From the NCBI GenBank assembly GCA_003049485.1, contig PYST01000594.1, positions 1 through 13,746 on the forward strand: a stretch of DNA of 13,746 nt. The letters are read 5' to 3'. The number at the start of each line of letters is the position of its first letter. Within the stretch, counting starts at the first letter, position 1. Made by a program: the position numbers and the translations under genes. Below, piece by piece: positions 1 through 7,619 of the stretch. The DNA comes from Ophioceras dolichostomum (Eukaryota; Ascomycota; Sordariomycetes; Magnaporthales; Ophioceraceae). The notes under the pieces are model-generated. The model saw only the letters and a program-made list of their open reading frames with translations, had not been told where the DNA came from and did not search any database.

Positions 1-88
1 ATTGGTAATCCGTAGAGATCAGAGTTTTCGCCCTGACCACGAAAACACAACAATAATAACAACAATCTGGTGCACCCTCCGTCTGACA
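1..88 (+). repeat. 3' end of a diverged Copia LTR, partial at the window edge
   Basis: Read on the + strand, this stretch matches the LTR at 445-657 read on the minus strand. Shared blocks are an ATCCGT-GAGATCAGAG core (here 8-24) and the terminal GGTGC-ACC-TC-GTCTGACA (here about 69-88). Similarity stops at CTGACA, which is where the other LTR also ends. The middle is shorter here and several bases differ, so it is a related but older copy. Its 5' part lies outside the window. It may be the 3' LTR of an upstream + strand element or a solo LTR. The boundary at 88 is supported by two independent copies ending at the same bases. Confidence 0.6.
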
Positions 89-444
89 TCATAAGCTTTG
101 GTTGAAGAATCGAGGAATCAAAGTATGGAGCCCAAGAGGTTTAACAGATCAGTTTAGCCCAAAGGTTCTAAAAAAAAGGAGAAGAATTATGGTAGGAGGA
201 AAGGGGATAGGAGCGGATGACCCTTTAACCCCTCACTTTTTTTTTTCAGAAGCCAGCGGCGTAGGGGGTAGCCGATGAGATCCTATTGGGCGCCACTGGG
301 CACCATTGCGGCTGACCACCACTACCCAATGAGGTAGAGGTACCAAACAAATTAATACGGGACATATTGTTGTGAGGGAATAGAGATGATATATTAAAAG
401 CTGTTGGAAAGTGTTACGACCAGGAATGTAGCCAGCATGGAACA
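89..444. other. gene-free spacer between two inverted LTR ends
   Basis: No coding region is supported here. The stretch holds an A-run near 170, a T-run near 238-246 and an AT-rich part near 340-400. It lies between the 3' ends of two related LTRs that face each other (+ LTR ending at 88, minus LTR ending at 445). It contains no Cys-rich Zn2Cys6-like coding sequence, so it is not the missing N-terminus of the transcription factor on the other side of the retroelement. The five bases outside the minus LTR (440-444, GAACA) are one half of a possible target duplication whose partner is not in the window. Confidence 0.5.
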
Positions 445-657
445 TGTCAGACAGAAGGTGGCACCGTATTCAATCAATTGGGCAGCACAATGGGTGTGTA
501 TTTTTCCGTGGTTTTTTCTCTGTTTTCTGTTGCTTCATCGCTTTCTCTGACCTGTTTGGGTCGAAATCTCTGATCTCCACGGATCCTCCAGGTCTGTGCA
601 CTCACGTGGCTCTACACGTGATCCCAATCACCTCTGGGAACCCTCTCCTAACTAACA
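445..657 (-). repeat. 3' LTR of the Copia element (213 bp)
   Basis: On the minus strand it begins TGTTAG directly after a G-rich polypurine tract and ends CTGACA, giving TG...CA ends with the imperfect inverted repeat TGTTAG/TGTCAG. The end at 445 is confirmed by the partial related LTR at 1-88, which stops at the same CTGACA. About 37-55 bases into the LTR are two CACGTG palindromes. I see no clear TATA box. No second copy of this LTR exists at the Gag side. Confidence 0.8.
603..620. promoter_or_regulatory. two CACGTG E-boxes inside the LTR
   Basis: CACGTG occurs at 603-608 and again at 615-620, twelve bases apart (about one helical turn), within the U3-like early part of the minus-strand LTR. 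CACGTG is the core site of fungal bHLH factors such as Cbf1, Pho4 and SREBP types. Binding here is an inference from the motif only. Confidence 0.4.
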
Positions 658-667
658 CACCCCCCCA
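658..667 (-). promoter_or_regulatory. polypurine tract for plus-strand priming
   Basis: On the minus strand seven G residues (666-660) followed by TG directly precede the TGTTAG start of the 3' LTR. A short purine run next to the 3' LTR is where plus-strand DNA synthesis is primed in LTR elements. Its position fixes the LTR start to within two bases (TGTTAG, or TGTGTTAG two bases earlier). Confidence 0.65.
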
Positions 668-778
668 GGAGGAGGCCTCTCAGGGCTCTTCCTGTACCTG
701 TTATGAGTCATCGACGGCCCTCCAGGTTGTCCTCCGTAGGTCATGGGCGTTCAGGCGCTAGCCTTCGCCGACAGCAGT

Positions 779-1940
779 TCAGGCGTTCAGGCCGTATTCG
801 CCTCCGTACAGGCTCTCTTCCAGTTCTTCTAGCTCCTCTGGCCCGATCTCCTTCAGCCTTCGTTCCTTGAGAAAGTCACTCAAGTCTTCCAGGCCGATAT
901 TTTCCCTGAACTCGGTGAATGCCTGCCCAACTAGGGCCTTCGTGAGCCCGTCTGCAAGCATCTCCTTCGTCAGGGTGTACTCTACGACTGCCCGGCCCGC
1001 CTGGATCTCCTGACGTAGCCAGTGGTTGTGAATATCGACGTGCTTGAGCTTTGTGATCAGCTTATTTACCTCCTCCGTCACTAGCCTGATCGTCATACGG
1101 TTGTCGCAGCGGAGTTAGACCTCCGTACCCTGGGAGACGACCTTCAAGGACGTCAGGAGGCGTATCATAAAGGAACCCTCCTTCGCAGCCTGTGACAGGG
1201 CTAGCAACTCTGCCTCCGTCGTGGAGGTGGTTACCGTATCCTGTTTGTTGGCCTTCCACCCCACCATGCCGCCGAACAGCCGTATTGTAAAGGCTTGGGA
1301 GCTCTTCCGGTCCAGGGAATTGTCTGCGAACAAGGCGTCGCTGTAGACAACGAAGGTATCGCCACCTCCTAAGCGGAGGCCGTGGTTCTTCGTGGCTTGG
1401 AGGTAGTCCAGTACCCGGTCGGCTGCAGTGTGGTGGGCCGGTCCGGGGTTGCAGTTGAACCTCGCTAGGCGTGATACGGCAAAGGCCACGTCGGGGCGGC
1501 TGGTCACGGCCGCATACAAGAGGGACCCGACCTTCCGCTGGTAGCTGTTCATCGAGGCAGCCTGGGCAACGCCCTGGAAGGGCAGGAGCTCAACTTGCGC
1601 CATGGGGGAGGTGGGGGCCTTCTGCCCTGCCGGCGAGGCTGACAGGCGAGAGATCTTGTCGAGGTAGTCCGCTTGTGACAACCAAATTAGGTGGCGTTGC
1701 CGGTCTCGTAGGACTTGTATTCCCAGGAACTATTCGAGGTCCTCTCCTCCCGTAAGCTCGTACTTCTCGGCCACCTTCACCATGATCTTCTTGGCCACGC
1801 GGCGTTGGGCCATATCGCAGGCGACAACGATATCGTCGACATAGAAGAAGATCAGGATTCCCTCGTCGTTAACTAAGCAGCACGGTTCTTCTGGGATGGC
1901 CTTGAACCCGATCTCGGAGAGCGTTGCCGTAAGCTCCTTC
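779..1940 (-). pseudogene. Copia pol 3' part: RT C-terminus, connection and RNase H, two stops
   Basis: One frame runs from the N at 1941 to a stop at 781-779. In order it shows the RT active-site motif FYVDDIV, the EKYELTGGEDLE segment, then SQADYLDKISRL of the RT connection, then RNase H. RNase H motifs are VVYSDALFADNS (first Asp), KANKQDTVTTSTTEAELLAL (Glu) and LRCDNR (Asp), and the tail KHVDIHNHWLRQE...MLADGLTKAL is typical of Copia elements. A TAG at 1732-1730 replaces the Trp expected before FLGI. A TAA at 1117-1115 sits where a Gln-like residue is expected just before LRCDNR. Both are single transitions from sense codons and the frame continues without a shift. All RNase H acidic residues are still present, so the decay looks recent. 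Confidence 0.88.
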
Positions 1941-2061
1941 NGCGACAACGATATCGTTGACATAGAAGAAGATCAGGATTCCCTCGTCGTTAACTAAGCA
2001 GCACGGTTCTTCTGGGAGGGCCTTGAACCCGATCTTGGAGAGCGTTGCCGTAAGCTCCTTC
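1821..2061. repeat. 120-bp direct duplication around a single N (RT active-site region)
   Basis: Bases 1821-1940 and 1942-2061 are aligned copies differing at three sites: C/T at 1837/1958, T/G in GGGATGG/GGGAGGG, and C/T in GATCTCGG/GATCTTGG. The N is at 1941. Both copies encode the same piece of RT (ELTATLS...FYV-DIVV). A real tandem duplication of an RT active site is implausible and would shift the frame. Collapsing one copy restores it. I read this as two contig ends, perhaps from different genomic copies of the element, joined with a one-base gap. Confidence 0.85.
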
Positions 2062-3752
2062 TGCCAGAGGAGGGGCGACTCCCTGAGGCCGTAGAGGGCT
2101 CGTTTCAGCCGGACCACCTTCCCTTCCCCTCGATACCACGGCGGGGCTCGCATAAATACAGGCTTCGGGAGGTGCGCGTTGACGAAGGCGTTGACTGCAT
2201 CGTATTGTAGGAGGTCGAGGTCATACTTGGCCGCGATCGCCATGAGGGTGCGGAAAGACCTTGCAGCGAGCGTTGAGGCGTAGGTGGCCTCGTCTGCAGT
2301 ACGCCACTGTTGATCTCCCCGTACCACAAGGCGTGCCTTGCATTTCTTAAAGCGTCCGTGCTTATTGAACTTGTATACGTATACCCACATGCTGTCAAGC
2401 ACCTGGGCTTCCCCTCCGTCGCTTCTCGAGCACGGCTGCCACGTTCCCATGGACCGGTGGCTGGCCAGGTGACTGGCCTCAGCCTGCTTGGAGAGCTGGG
2501 AAAGGGGGTGACGTTCGGCTTCTCGATGATTTGTAGGAGGTCGAGGTAGGTCTCGGCGGTGCAGCTTTCCTTGAATGAGAAGGCGCTTGATCTCTGTATG
2601 AGGTCGTTGCAGACATTCATCTGATCCGGCTGACCGTCTTCCCAGACGGCGCCCTGTTAGCCTGACTCGTTGGAGTTGGTACTGACTTACTGGCTTTCCT
2701 TCAAGGGAGGCAACGTTCACGGCGAGCCTTCCTGCGGTGAAGGCGGCCTGCCACGGTACGGCCTTCAGCCGTCCGTACGAGGCCGGCCTATGGGCTTCAT
2801 CCCAGAGCACGGACTGCAACGGCCGATCTGTGACTCGTCCAATCATGGGGAGCGACAGGAAGGAGGCTGCAGGAGGTGGAGGGGACCCGTGAAGGGATGC
2901 TTCCGGAGTCGGATACGGTGTAGAGAGGGGGCCTTGTTCGGGGTGATCAGTCCTTACTCCGACCTCTCCCTCATCACCCCGCAGACGTTCAATTATTCCG
3001 CAGCCAGGTGAGCCGCGGGGGCGTTCAATTATCCCCCTGCCCGGCCGTACTCCCGTACCCGGGGTTGATTCCCCGGTGCCCGTGAATATCCCTTCCGATT
3101 CAGGGCCCAACTGGCTGTCTTCAATGACCTCGAACCGTGCGGTGGTATACAGCATCTCTGGGCTGAACCCTCTCGCGTCCGGTCCTCCAGCAGGGAGAAT
3201 ATCTTCGTCTTCATGGTGGCCTGTGAGGCCTCGTTGCGTCTGACCCTCTCCTAGGTCTAGAGTTTGCAGGAGGGCAGCGATCTCTTCCGTGTTGTGGGGA
3301 ACGGGTATAGCCTCCCGGAGGGTCTCTAGGTCGCCGTCGAATGTTGTGCTTTCGTCAAAGGTGACGTCTCTTGTGCGTATAACGTCCCCGGTAACTGGGT
3401 TCCAAATCCGCCAGATGTTGGTGGAGGAATGCCCTACAAGGTAGCCTATCCAGGCTTTTGGGTCTAGTTTGTGGCGGTGCTTGGTACCTTTCAAGGCATC
3501 GGAAGCTAGGGCATAGGCCTTGCAGCCATATACCCTGAGGTGCGATAAGTCAGGCTTGTGGGCGTCAGGTGTACCCTGAGTCCCATCTCGGGCGGCCAAA
3601 TAGGTAAACAGGCGCTGGTGCGGTGACTGCCAGTTGTGTTTCCATAATGGGGTGCGGTTGTGAAGGTATACCGCGGTGTGGATCACCTCCACGCACAGGT
3701 CTTCCGGTAGTCGGGCACCAATACGCATGGTGCGGGCCTTCGTGATGATCAC
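1942..3752 (-). pseudogene. Copia pol middle: integrase C-terminal part, linker and reverse transcriptase (RVT_2)
   Basis: A frame of about 600 codons is open from just after the frameshift near 3757 to the N at 1941. It starts with integrase core C-terminal sequence (VIITKARTMRI, AVYLHNRTP), then KPDLSHLRVYGCKAYAL and the LDPKAWIGYLVGH motif common to Copia integrases. A Pro/Gly-rich linker of about 200 residues follows. RT comes next: DSMWVYVYKFNKHGRFKKCK, ARLVVRGDQQ, the first catalytic Asp in YDAVNAFVNA, LKRALYGLRESPLLW, and finally FYVNDIVV next to the N. The active-site motif reads YVND here but YVDD in the duplicate copy after the N. An Asn at that position would abolish polymerase activity by established knowledge of reverse transcriptases. 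Confidence 0.88.
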
Positions 3753-4855
3753 ACCCCCGAGCGTTCAGCGCCACCGTTTTGTGCAGGCGTGTAAGTCGCT
3801 GAAAGGTCCAGACGTATCGCGAGGTCGTTCTCTAGGTAGGTGCGGAGGTCGTCTCCCTTGGTGAACTCGCCATCGGTCTCCATGCACCTTACCATTATGC
3901 CGTATTGGGTATTCAGGTAGGTAACGAGGTTGCGTATTGCTTCCATCAGGGTATGTTGGGTGCGGTCTGCTAGATAATAGTCCCACACGAGGCCGCTGTA
4001 CCGATCCGTAGCCAGGAGGACTACCGTCTTATTTTCCTTGTTGTTAGGAAGGGCGAAGGTATCGAGTGCGACCCTCGCCCCCGGGTCCTCCGGGACTGGC
4101 CGGGCTACGCGGCTAACCACCCTTTTGGCTTTCCCTAGGCCACACCCGTCGCACTCCGTAGTGACGGGGCAGTTGTGAGAGGGGTCGTTGACGTCTCTGC
4201 TTCCGATCTTCACCCCCCTTGCCGCGCTGGCTAGGTGGCGAAGGGCTTCTGGGCCGGCGTCGCCCAGGCGTAGATGCTACTGGTTCGTGTTGGCCTTGAC
4301 CGGATGCCGAGCCTTGCTTCGTAGCTTCGTGATTTTCGCCTGGCGCTGGGAGAAAAAGGTAGCTTTCGTTGCCTGGGACCCTTCCCTGTCGTCGGGTGGG
4401 CCTTTCTCGATGACGTATTGGCCGTGAGCCGTCTCTAGACTGCATACGAATGTGCCGTCCTGTTGACAAAGAAAGTTGTTGGGTACTCTGTTGTCCCAGC
4501 CGATCCCCTGCCGATTGAGTAGACGAAGAGATACCAGGTTGCATGGCCAAGCCTCGCAGTAAGCCACCTCGTTTAACCTCATGACCTCTGGTGTCCTCTT
4601 GCCCTGTATTACTAGGTCTACGGCGCCATAGCCTGTGACCTTTACTGGCTCGTCGCCGGTGATGATGTTGTCTCCTTCTGGGGCGTGCCTGAAGTTATGG
4701 AAACGGGCAATGTTATTAAAGATATGTAAGGTCGAGCCTGAATCGAGAAGGGCGCAGTTCTTAAGTAGGTATTGCTTTCGTTGTGACGTGAAGGCGGCAG
4801 GGGGAGCGCCGAGGGCTAGAAACGCCGCGTCTGCCCTCCCTACTGCCCTCCCCAG
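3749..4855 (-). pseudogene. Copia protease, GAG-pre-integrase and integrase catalytic core, one stop and a frameshift
   Basis: In one frame after the TGA at 4858-4856 come the aspartic protease motif LLDSGSTLHIFNN, then a segment around EAWPCNLVSLRLLNRQGIGW, then the pre-integrase motif HLRLGDAGPEALRHL, which is directly preceded by TAG (4279-4277) where a Trp is usual. A CxxC of the integrase zinc domain follows (CDGCGLGKAKR). The integrase core has VALDTFAL (first Asp), ETDGEFTKGDD (second Asp) and PAQNGGAERSG (Glu), so the DDE triad is intact. Right after AERSG the frame ends at TGA (3751-3749), while VIITKART continues one frame over. Loss of one G from a G run (five on the minus strand, ending near 3757) explains this. 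LGD replaces the usual LGH of the HHCC domain. Confidence 0.87.
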
Positions 4856-5558
4856 TCAACTCCCTGTATCCTTCCTCTTGTTGATCCTTTCGATCTCCTC
4901 CCGCAAGCCGTCGTTCCCTTTCAAGAGAGTCTCGTAGATGCGCAGGCTCGTTTGGCTGGCCCTGAAACCAGTTGGGGCTCGCTGCGGGAACGCTAGCCAG
5001 CATTCGTTGAAAGGGTGCGGTCCTCCACACGCTTTACAGGTCCGTGNGGAGAGTCTCGTAGACGCGCAGGCTCGTTTGGCTGGCCCTGAAACCAGTTGGG
5101 GCTCGCTGCGGGAACGCTAGCCAGCATTCGTTGAAAGGGTGCGGTCCTCCACACGCTTTACAGGTCCGTGACTCCCGTCTTGGGTTGAGGGTGTCTGCAC
5201 GAGGCCGCTTGAGCGGGTTGAGGTTCGTTTCCAGGGGTTGGCCACGTTCCTCTCGGGGCTTGGACGTCTTCTCTTTCTTCCGGCCTGGCTTGTCTTCCTT
5301 GCTAGGCCTTCCTCCTCTGTTCTTGGCTCTAGCCTCGTCTTGGTCTTCGCTGGATTCGGAGGTCTGTCGTTCGGTGTGCGTCTGGAACGCGGCTTTCTCG
5401 GCGTCGTTGTCGTCTTGGAGGGTAACGTGGAATGACCCTCCCTTGGTAACTCGTCGGCTCTAACCCTTCGTGGCTAGGGCTGACGCGAGTTCGGTGCGTA
5501 GCCTCTGCGCCGCATCTCGTTGGGTGAAGGTATTCTCGAGGATCGGGGTCGTTCTACC
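4856..5558 (-). pseudogene. Copia Gag remnant with CX2CX3HX4C zinc knuckle
   Basis: The frame starts at the truncation point and reads ENTFTQRDAAQRLRTELASA, then a TAG (5462-5460). It continues in the same frame through a long Lys/Arg/Glu-rich, probably disordered basic stretch and a zinc knuckle CKACGGPHPFNEC at about 5162-5124 (CX2CX3HX4C). The knuckle is present again at about 5038-5000 because the block 5049-5170 is repeated at 4925-5046 around the N at 5047. After the duplication the frame runs through a charged KGNDGLREEIERINKRK segment to TGA at 4858-4856. The N-terminal capsid-like part of Gag, the start codon and the leader are missing. Confidence 0.75.
4925..5170. repeat. 122-bp direct duplication around a single N (Gag zinc-knuckle region)
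   Basis: Bases 4925-5046 and 5049-5170 are identical except for one T/C difference (GTAGATGCGC versus GTAGACGCGC). The N is at 5047, followed by one extra G. Both copies encode the zinc knuckle and RASQTSLR(I/V)YETL. The 124-base offset shifts the frame by one and collapsing restores it, as at 1941. This is best read as an assembly join. Confidence 0.85.
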
Positions 5559-7176
5559 TCAAGACGATCGACTCGATTCGCAACGACCACCACAGGACGG
5601 CGCTGTCGCATTACACGAACGCCGTTTCCATATTTCGCGAGCGCAACTGCGCAGCGCAACAGCAGGAACAACCACAGACGACGCGGGTTCAGGGCACAGC
5701 TACCGCCATGGCTATGGGGCCAACGGCAGTGGTTGCAGGGTCGCTGCGCAGCGTTCTGATCGCTACGGTCCTGTTCGTTACATATGAGTTGCTGCAGGGC
5801 AACGATGGCAACGCCAATAGCCTCATCACCAGCGGGATGAACCTGCTCAGGGACAACATCAAGCTGCTTGACGGCTCGGCCTTCTGGGAGAGCAGCAGCA
5901 CTAGGGACAGCCCCAGCAGCGGGGGAAGCAATCCCGTGGCCACCATCAGCAGGGAGACGGCGCCCAGGCTGCTGTTACTAGAGGCGAGACAAGACGAAAG
6001 AAGCAACTTGCTCGGCAGGAGCAGCAGCACGTTCAGCGGCAGCAATACCACCAACAGCGACGACGATGACATGCGCGAGATCGAGCACCTCCGCGCCTGT
6101 CCATCGTAAGCGGCTGGACGGCCTTCTTCTCCAAGCAGCAGGACGACTGCATCACGCTGCTCACGTCAACCCCAGACTCGGACTTCCCCGTCCTAGGCGT
6201 GCATTCCGTCGAGCAGCCGCTGCCCATGTGGAGCGACTTCTCCACGCGCTGCCTCCTCTGGGCCAAGCGGCTCGTCTCGCTCAACATGCGAGGTGTCGCC
6301 TTCGACACAAACGCAGCGTGCGCGGAGCAGGGCGATTTCCGCGCGCTGCTCGGGAGGTGGAGGGGCCGGCTGCGGGAGTACGCCGCCATCGCGGACGACA
6401 GAGGAACTACTGAAGGCGGCTTGGGGAGTAACGACAACGACACTGCAGCGACAGCGATGAGGATGAGGGACAGGGACAACAGGTTGATAAACGACACGGG
6501 TATGATCGAGAAAATGCGTACGCTGCTGGTCCTGGAGCTGCACAACGTCTTTTGCGACACTTTAGTTGCTGGCTGCGTCGACGGCACAACGCTCACCTAC
6601 GACACGCTCGGCGGCAGCTTCGCCGAGATTCTCGCGCTTGCGAGGGGCGTTCTTGCCTTCCAGGACTCGATCGTCGCCTCAGTCGCCGCCCGCCACGCCG
6701 GCATCGCCACCGGCATCAACCTCGCCGTCCCACCACCCCAAGAGATTAGGCCAGGGATAGGTCCCAATAGCAGCAACAGCAACAACAAGATCTCCAGCAC
6801 AGACTTCACCTTCGACGTGGGCCTTATCCCGCCAGTACGATTCGTGGTCGCACAGTGCCGCGATCGCGGCCTCCGTGCCCAGGCCATGGAGCTGTACTCG
6901 AGGCTAGGGGGGTTGCGGGAGGGCGCTCACGACGCGAGGGCCCAGGAAGTGGGCGATGCGGCTCTCATTCGGCTAGAGGAGGCTGGCCGGATTAACGGCA
7001 ACGGGAACGGCGGAGGGGGAGGAGGGGCGAGCATGGGGCACATCCCGCCGGAGTCGAGGTATGCTTGGACGCTGGGCCGGTGGGACCTGGAGCGCTGCAA
7101 GATGTTCGCGGAGTTCACGTGCGTAATCCCGGGGAGGACAGGGAGGGACGTTGTGGAGATGTGGCTCGATTTCTGA
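5552..7176 (+). pseudogene. fungal-specific transcription factor, C-terminal part only (Fungal_trans_2-like), frameshifted
   Basis: This is the regulatory middle-homology part of a Zn2Cys6-type transcription factor. Signature segments in order are RTALSHYTNAVSIFRER, SVLIATVLFVTYELLQGN followed by LITSGMNLLRDN, REIEHL, SGWTAFFSKQ, PMWSDFSTRCLLWAKRLVSL, VFCDTLVAG, and the family's FTFDVGLIPPVRFVVAQCRD block with AMELYSRLGGLREGAHDARA. The protein ends FVV...GRDVVEMWLDF, a normal family C-terminus, with TGA at 7174-7176. The Zn2Cys6 cluster and the start of the domain are absent, because reading upstream meets the truncated retroelement at about 5550. Near 6089-6091 the frame moves by one: loss of a single C in CACCTCCGCG would explain it (HL then PRLSIVSGW). 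Low-complexity Ser/Asn/Gly insertions occur near 5890-6060, 6760-6790 and 6990-7030. It is probably non-functional, or the break and junction are assembly errors. Confidence 0.85.
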
Positions 7177-7275
7177 TGGAGGAGGCCTAGAGAAGATGCA
7201 TTTCCTCTTACAAGCATAGTAGGCCAGCGGGGGAATGTTTGACGTTAAAGATTCTGCCAGGCGGTAGGTGTGAGT
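7177..7275. other. short spacer between transcription-factor remnant and Est1-like fragment
   Basis: Ninety-nine bases lie between two convergent remnants. On the minus strand this stretch may carry the degraded continuation of the Est1-like fragment: past its stop, one frame over, reads PELTPT, loosely like the WELL segment of the family. No terminator or other site is evident. Confidence 0.3.
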
Positions 7276-7617
7276 TCAGGGCCAGGGAAAAGGGGCCCAG
7301 TTAGAGCTGGGTGCGAGCACGGCCATGGCGGCATCGCACTTCGACATGGCTTGCGTGAAAAGCACCCGGACGTGTAGACAGGCGAGGACGTTTGGGTCTC
7401 CCAGGCGAGCGAAAACGAAGGCGCCCACGGCCTCAGTGAAAGCCAAGATACTTTGAAACTGTTCAGACGGCGCGTCCGGGGCCTTCGCAGCGGCCTGCTC
7501 CTCCTGCGCTGGCCACGTCTTTAGCTCGCTGCTGCCCTCCATGGCGGAGCCTTCTTCGTTACTGCTGCCGCCCGCAACCGTGGCCGGCCCCACAGGCGTC
7601 TCAGGTTCGGGAGCCAT
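7276..7617 (-). pseudogene. fragment resembling an Est1/Smg7-like (EST1_DNA_bind) protein
   Basis: The 113-codon frame begins with a Pro/Glu/Ala/Ser-rich low-complexity part. It then reads LAFTEAVGAFVFARLGDPNVLACLHVRVLFTQAMSKCDAAMAVLAP and stops soon after NWAPFPWP. I recognise the GDPNVLA-LHV-LVF--MS--AAM-LLAP-FPW pattern as similar to the C-terminal part of fungal Est1/Ebs1/Smg7-type proteins, which act in telomere maintenance or nonsense-mediated decay. The N-terminal 14-3-3-like TPR part and the domain's usual continuation (ELL--MLN) are absent, and a stop intervenes, so this is a remnant. The frame is open a little upstream of the ATG, to a TAG about 45 bases further on. The family call rests on pattern memory and is moderate. 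Confidence 0.45.
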
Positions 7618-7619
7618 CG

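Larger units (their letters stand above)
445..5550 (-). mobile_element. Ty1/Copia LTR retrotransposon, 5'-truncated and inactivated
   Basis: Reading the minus strand gives Gag zinc knuckle, aspartic protease, GAG-pre-integrase, integrase, reverse transcriptase, RNase H, polypurine tract and 3' LTR. Integrase before RT is the Copia (Pseudoviridae) order. The 3' LTR and polypurine tract are present. The 5' LTR, primer-binding site and start of Gag are absent, and sequence changes to a host transcription-factor gene at about 5550. In-frame stops lie at 5462-5460, 4858-4856, 4279-4277, 1732-1730 and 1117-1115, with a one-base frameshift near 3757. Two single Ns (1941, 5047) sit between duplicated 120-122 bp blocks. 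Removing one copy of each block would restore the frame on both sides (offsets 121 and 124, both 1 modulo 3), so those duplications are probably assembly joins. The element cannot be autonomous as assembled. The 5' boundary is uncertain by about 15 bases. Confidence 0.92.

Noticed and set aside
1821..2061. Genuine tandem duplication of the RT domain
   Set aside because: The copies flank a single N, the frame is restored by collapsing, and the same pattern recurs at 5047.
6106..6141. Intron in the transcription factor starting at GTAAGC
   Set aside because: It would be about 34 nt with no branch point and would remove the family-like SGWTAFFSKQ segment.
6033..6596. 187-codon minus-strand frame
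   Set aside because: It is antisense to the transcription-factor remnant, Ser/Leu-rich low complexity, with no motif.
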